Positions 62,586 through 64,000 of a stretch of DNA of 64,000 bases are shown here, piece after piece. Under the pieces are notes generated by a model. It had not been told where the DNA came from. It made no database searches and saw only the letters and a program-made list of their open reading frames with translations. Made by a program: the position numbers and the translations under genes. The stretch is taken from positions 372,001 to 436,000 of the forward strand of contig JACKPA010000001.1 in the NCBI GenBank assembly GCA_024233865.1, read 5' to 3'. This DNA comes from Leptospiraceae bacterium. GTDB lineage: Bacteria > Spirochaetota > Leptospiria > Leptospirales > Leptospiraceae. Positions within the stretch are counted from its first letter, which is position 1; every line of letters starts with the position of its first letter.

Positions 62586-62659
62586 TGGGCCCAGAAGGAC
62601 TCGAACCTTCGACCCGCAGATTATGAGTCTGCTGCTCTAACCAACTGAGCTATAGGCCC
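62586..62659 (-). tRNA. tRNA-Met (anticodon CAT)
   Basis: On the minus strand GGGCCTA pairs with TGGGCCC (one G-T), discriminator A. The D arm AGCTCAGTTGGTTAGAGC, anticodon loop CTCATAA and T arm GAAGGTTCGAGTCC are clear. It could instead be the CAT-bearing tRNA-Ile that is lysidine modified; it lacks initiator features. It lies 18 bases downstream of 5S rRNA on the same strand. Confidence 0.9.
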
Positions 62660-62677
62660 TTGGTAGGGAAATAAATT

Positions 62678-62794
62678 CCTGGCGACACCCTACTCTCCCA
62701 TATAGCGAACCATATAGTACCATCGGCAATGAGGAGCTTGACTTCCGTGTTCGGGATGGGAACGGGTATTTCCTCCTCTCTATAATCACCAGGA
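62678..62794 (-). rRNA. rrf: 5S ribosomal RNA
   Basis: A 117-nt gene on the minus strand with the conserved loop CCCGTTCCCATCCCGAACAC, then GGAAGTCAAGCTCCTC, and complementary ends CCTGGTG...CGCCAGG. No 16S or 23S genes flank it within the window. Unlinked rRNA genes are known in Leptospira. It is followed by tRNA-Met and probably co-transcribed with it. Confidence 0.95.
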
Positions 62795-62912
62795 TTTATA
62801 TAACCACTTTGTATTACCCGTTAAAAACGTCAACTTTAAATTTTAATTACTTTGACATTTTTTTCGATTTTCAATTTCTTATAAAAAACACTATTTTACA
62901 GCCTTCGTGCCT

Positions 62913-64000
62913 ATGTTAAAGTATAACGAACTTTTTAAAAGATACAAGTCTTTGTTTAAGAAACTCCTTGGATATAAAAGAGAACTCAACATTCTTCAAG
63001 ATAATCAAAAAAGGCTAAACCTTATTATGAGTAATGTTCCTATTTATATTTGTGAACTGGATAAAAACGGCAAAATTCTTTACGCGAACCGTACAAATGA
63101 AGGAACTACCGTTGATGAGGCGATTGGCACAAGCCTCATCACCTGGGTACCGCAAAATATGCGTTCCGAATTGCAAAAAACGATTGAAATGGCTTTTTAT
63201 ACAAGATCATTCCAGGTTATAGAATATTGCTTACCTGATTTAAAAGGAGAAGTTCACTATTATCAAGTCCAAATTTCTCCTATCGTTATAAATAATAAGA
63301 CAAACAGCATTGTTATGATTGCCAATGATGTTTCCAAACAAAAGGCTGTTGAGCAAACCTTAAGAGAATACCAAGAACAATTGGAACTTGTACTTAGAGG
63401 GAGTAGAGATGGTTTTTGGGACTGGAATGTTTTAACGGGGGATTTTTACATGTCTTATCGCTGGCATGAAATCATGGGTTATTCCATTGGCGATCTTGAT
63501 ATGAATATTAGCACTCTTCAGAAGATATGTCATCCGGAAGATTATCCTGAATTAGAAAAACAGATACAACAATACTTAAAAAAAGAGCAAAAAAAACCTT
63601 ATGAAATTGAACATCGTTTCTTAACAAAGTCCGGAGATTGGAAATGGATACTTGACAGAGGAAAAGTGAATGCCCGTGATACAAATGGTTATGCTTTGCG
63701 AATGACCGGAACTGCAACGGACATTACGGAAAAAAAGCGAATAGAAGAAGACTTAAAAAGAGCGAAGGAAGAAGCTGAAAATGCCAACAAAATTAAGAGC
63801 GAGTTTCTTGCCAATATAAGCCATGAAATTCGAACGCCTCTAAATGCTATTATTGGTTTTAGCGACTTGCTCCATTCATCCATTCAAGAGGCTGAGTATA
63901 AAAATTATCTCGAAACCATTAAAATAGCGAGCAATAGCCTTTTAACCTTGATCAATGACATTTTGGATATATCTAAAATTGAAGCCGGTAAAATGGAAAT
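62913..64000 (+). CDS. PAS-PAS histidine kinase, cut by window end
   Basis: The frame is open from ATG 62913 to the right edge (362 codons). Two PAS units are visible: NVPIYICELDKNGKILYANR at about 38-57, and RGSRDGFWDWNVLTGDFYMS near 155 with CHPEDYPEL, ending DITEKKRIEED. A coiled linker and the H-box FLANISHEIRTPLNAIIGFS follow, with the end of the dimerisation helix (DILDISKIEAGKME). The catalytic ATPase and any receiver lie outside. The second PAS is close to the last PAS of the large protein at 53793-57728. Confidence 0.88.
   Translation, partial: MLKYNELFKRYKSLFKKLLGYKRELNILQDNQKRLNLIMSNVPIYICELDKNGKILYANRTNEGTTVDEAIGTSLITWVPQNMRSELQKTIEMAFYTRSFQVIEYCLPDLKGEVHYYQVQISPIVINNKTNSIVMIANDVSKQKAVEQTLREYQEQLELVLRGSRDGFWDWNVLTGDFYMSYRWHEIMGYSIGDLDMNISTLQKICHPEDYPELEKQIQQYLKKEQKKPYEIEHRFLTKSGDWKWILDRGKVNARDTNGYALRMTGTATDITEKKRIEEDLKRAKEEAENANKIKSEFLANISHEIRTPLNAIIGFSDLLHSSIQEAEYKNYLETIKIASNSLLTLINDILDISKIEAGKME

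Noticed and set aside
62795..62912. Promoters for 5S rRNA and the PAS kinase
   Set aside because: TTGACG and TTGACA hexamers exist on the two strands but neither has a -10 box at normal spacing.

Overview
The window looks like a piece of the chromosome of a Leptospiraceae-type spirochete. The DNA is AT-rich. It carries an isolated 5S rRNA gene with no 16S or 23S beside it, as is known for Leptospira. It also has periplasmic-flagellum ring genes (flgH-flgI-flgJ), an OmpL47-like surface protein, many small lipoproteins with spirochete-style lipoboxes, and a lipoprotein resembling the Leptospira 'YY..C' paralogue family. The species cannot be named from this sequence.

Layout. 1-4.7 kb: end of an OmpL47-like protein, comF, an exported protein, a YdeI-type protein and small unknown genes. 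4.7-6.0 kb: a gene-free block made of two inverted copies of a ~200-nt multi-stem structured element around nine degenerate ~49-bp tandem repeats. 6.0-17.3 kb: an accessory island, almost entirely on the minus strand. It holds a broken RHS/SpvB toxin-like gene, a second RHS core copy, three orphan RHS C-terminal tails, six small lipoprotein genes (one after each tail, one alone past an IS-like transposase), and an upstream three-gene operon of unknown function. 17.3-25.0 kb: a desaturase remnant, a porin, remnants of a DNA methylase locus and a large type IIG (Eco57I-like) restriction-modification enzyme. 25-43 kb: ordinary metabolism and motility, with queD, a GMC oxidoreductase, DinB, the flagellar operon with a diguanylate cyclase, a 2-oxoacid:ferredoxin oxidoreductase pair, MaoC, a ceramidase-like protein, a chemoreceptor, ruvC, half a transketolase and two tRNAs. 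43-48 kb: a Uma2 endonuclease, then glnK-amtB behind an excellent sigma-54 promoter, then a NIT-domain chemoreceptor. 48-53.5 kb: a lipoprotein and a four-gene lipid-methylation operon (two cyclopropane-synthase-like methyltransferases, a flavoprotein and DUF1365). 53.8-64 kb: a dense signalling cluster (RR-PAS-GGDEF-EAL protein, two hybrid kinases, a lytic transglycosylase), a membrane protein, tRNA-Met, 5S rRNA and a PAS kinase cut by the window end.

The most interesting part is 4.7-15.1 kb. The RHS locus has the layout of known rhs-CT/immunity orphan arrays. Here the tails keep a shared module with a His-Asp plus Ala-Asp signature reminiscent of phospholipase A2, and the partner after each tail is a small three-cysteine lipoprotein, which would fit a periplasmic immunity protein. 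Beside it, the two inverted structured elements keep their stems although the stem sequences differ (compensatory changes), which points to selected folding, either as an RNA or as a folded single-stranded recombination site.
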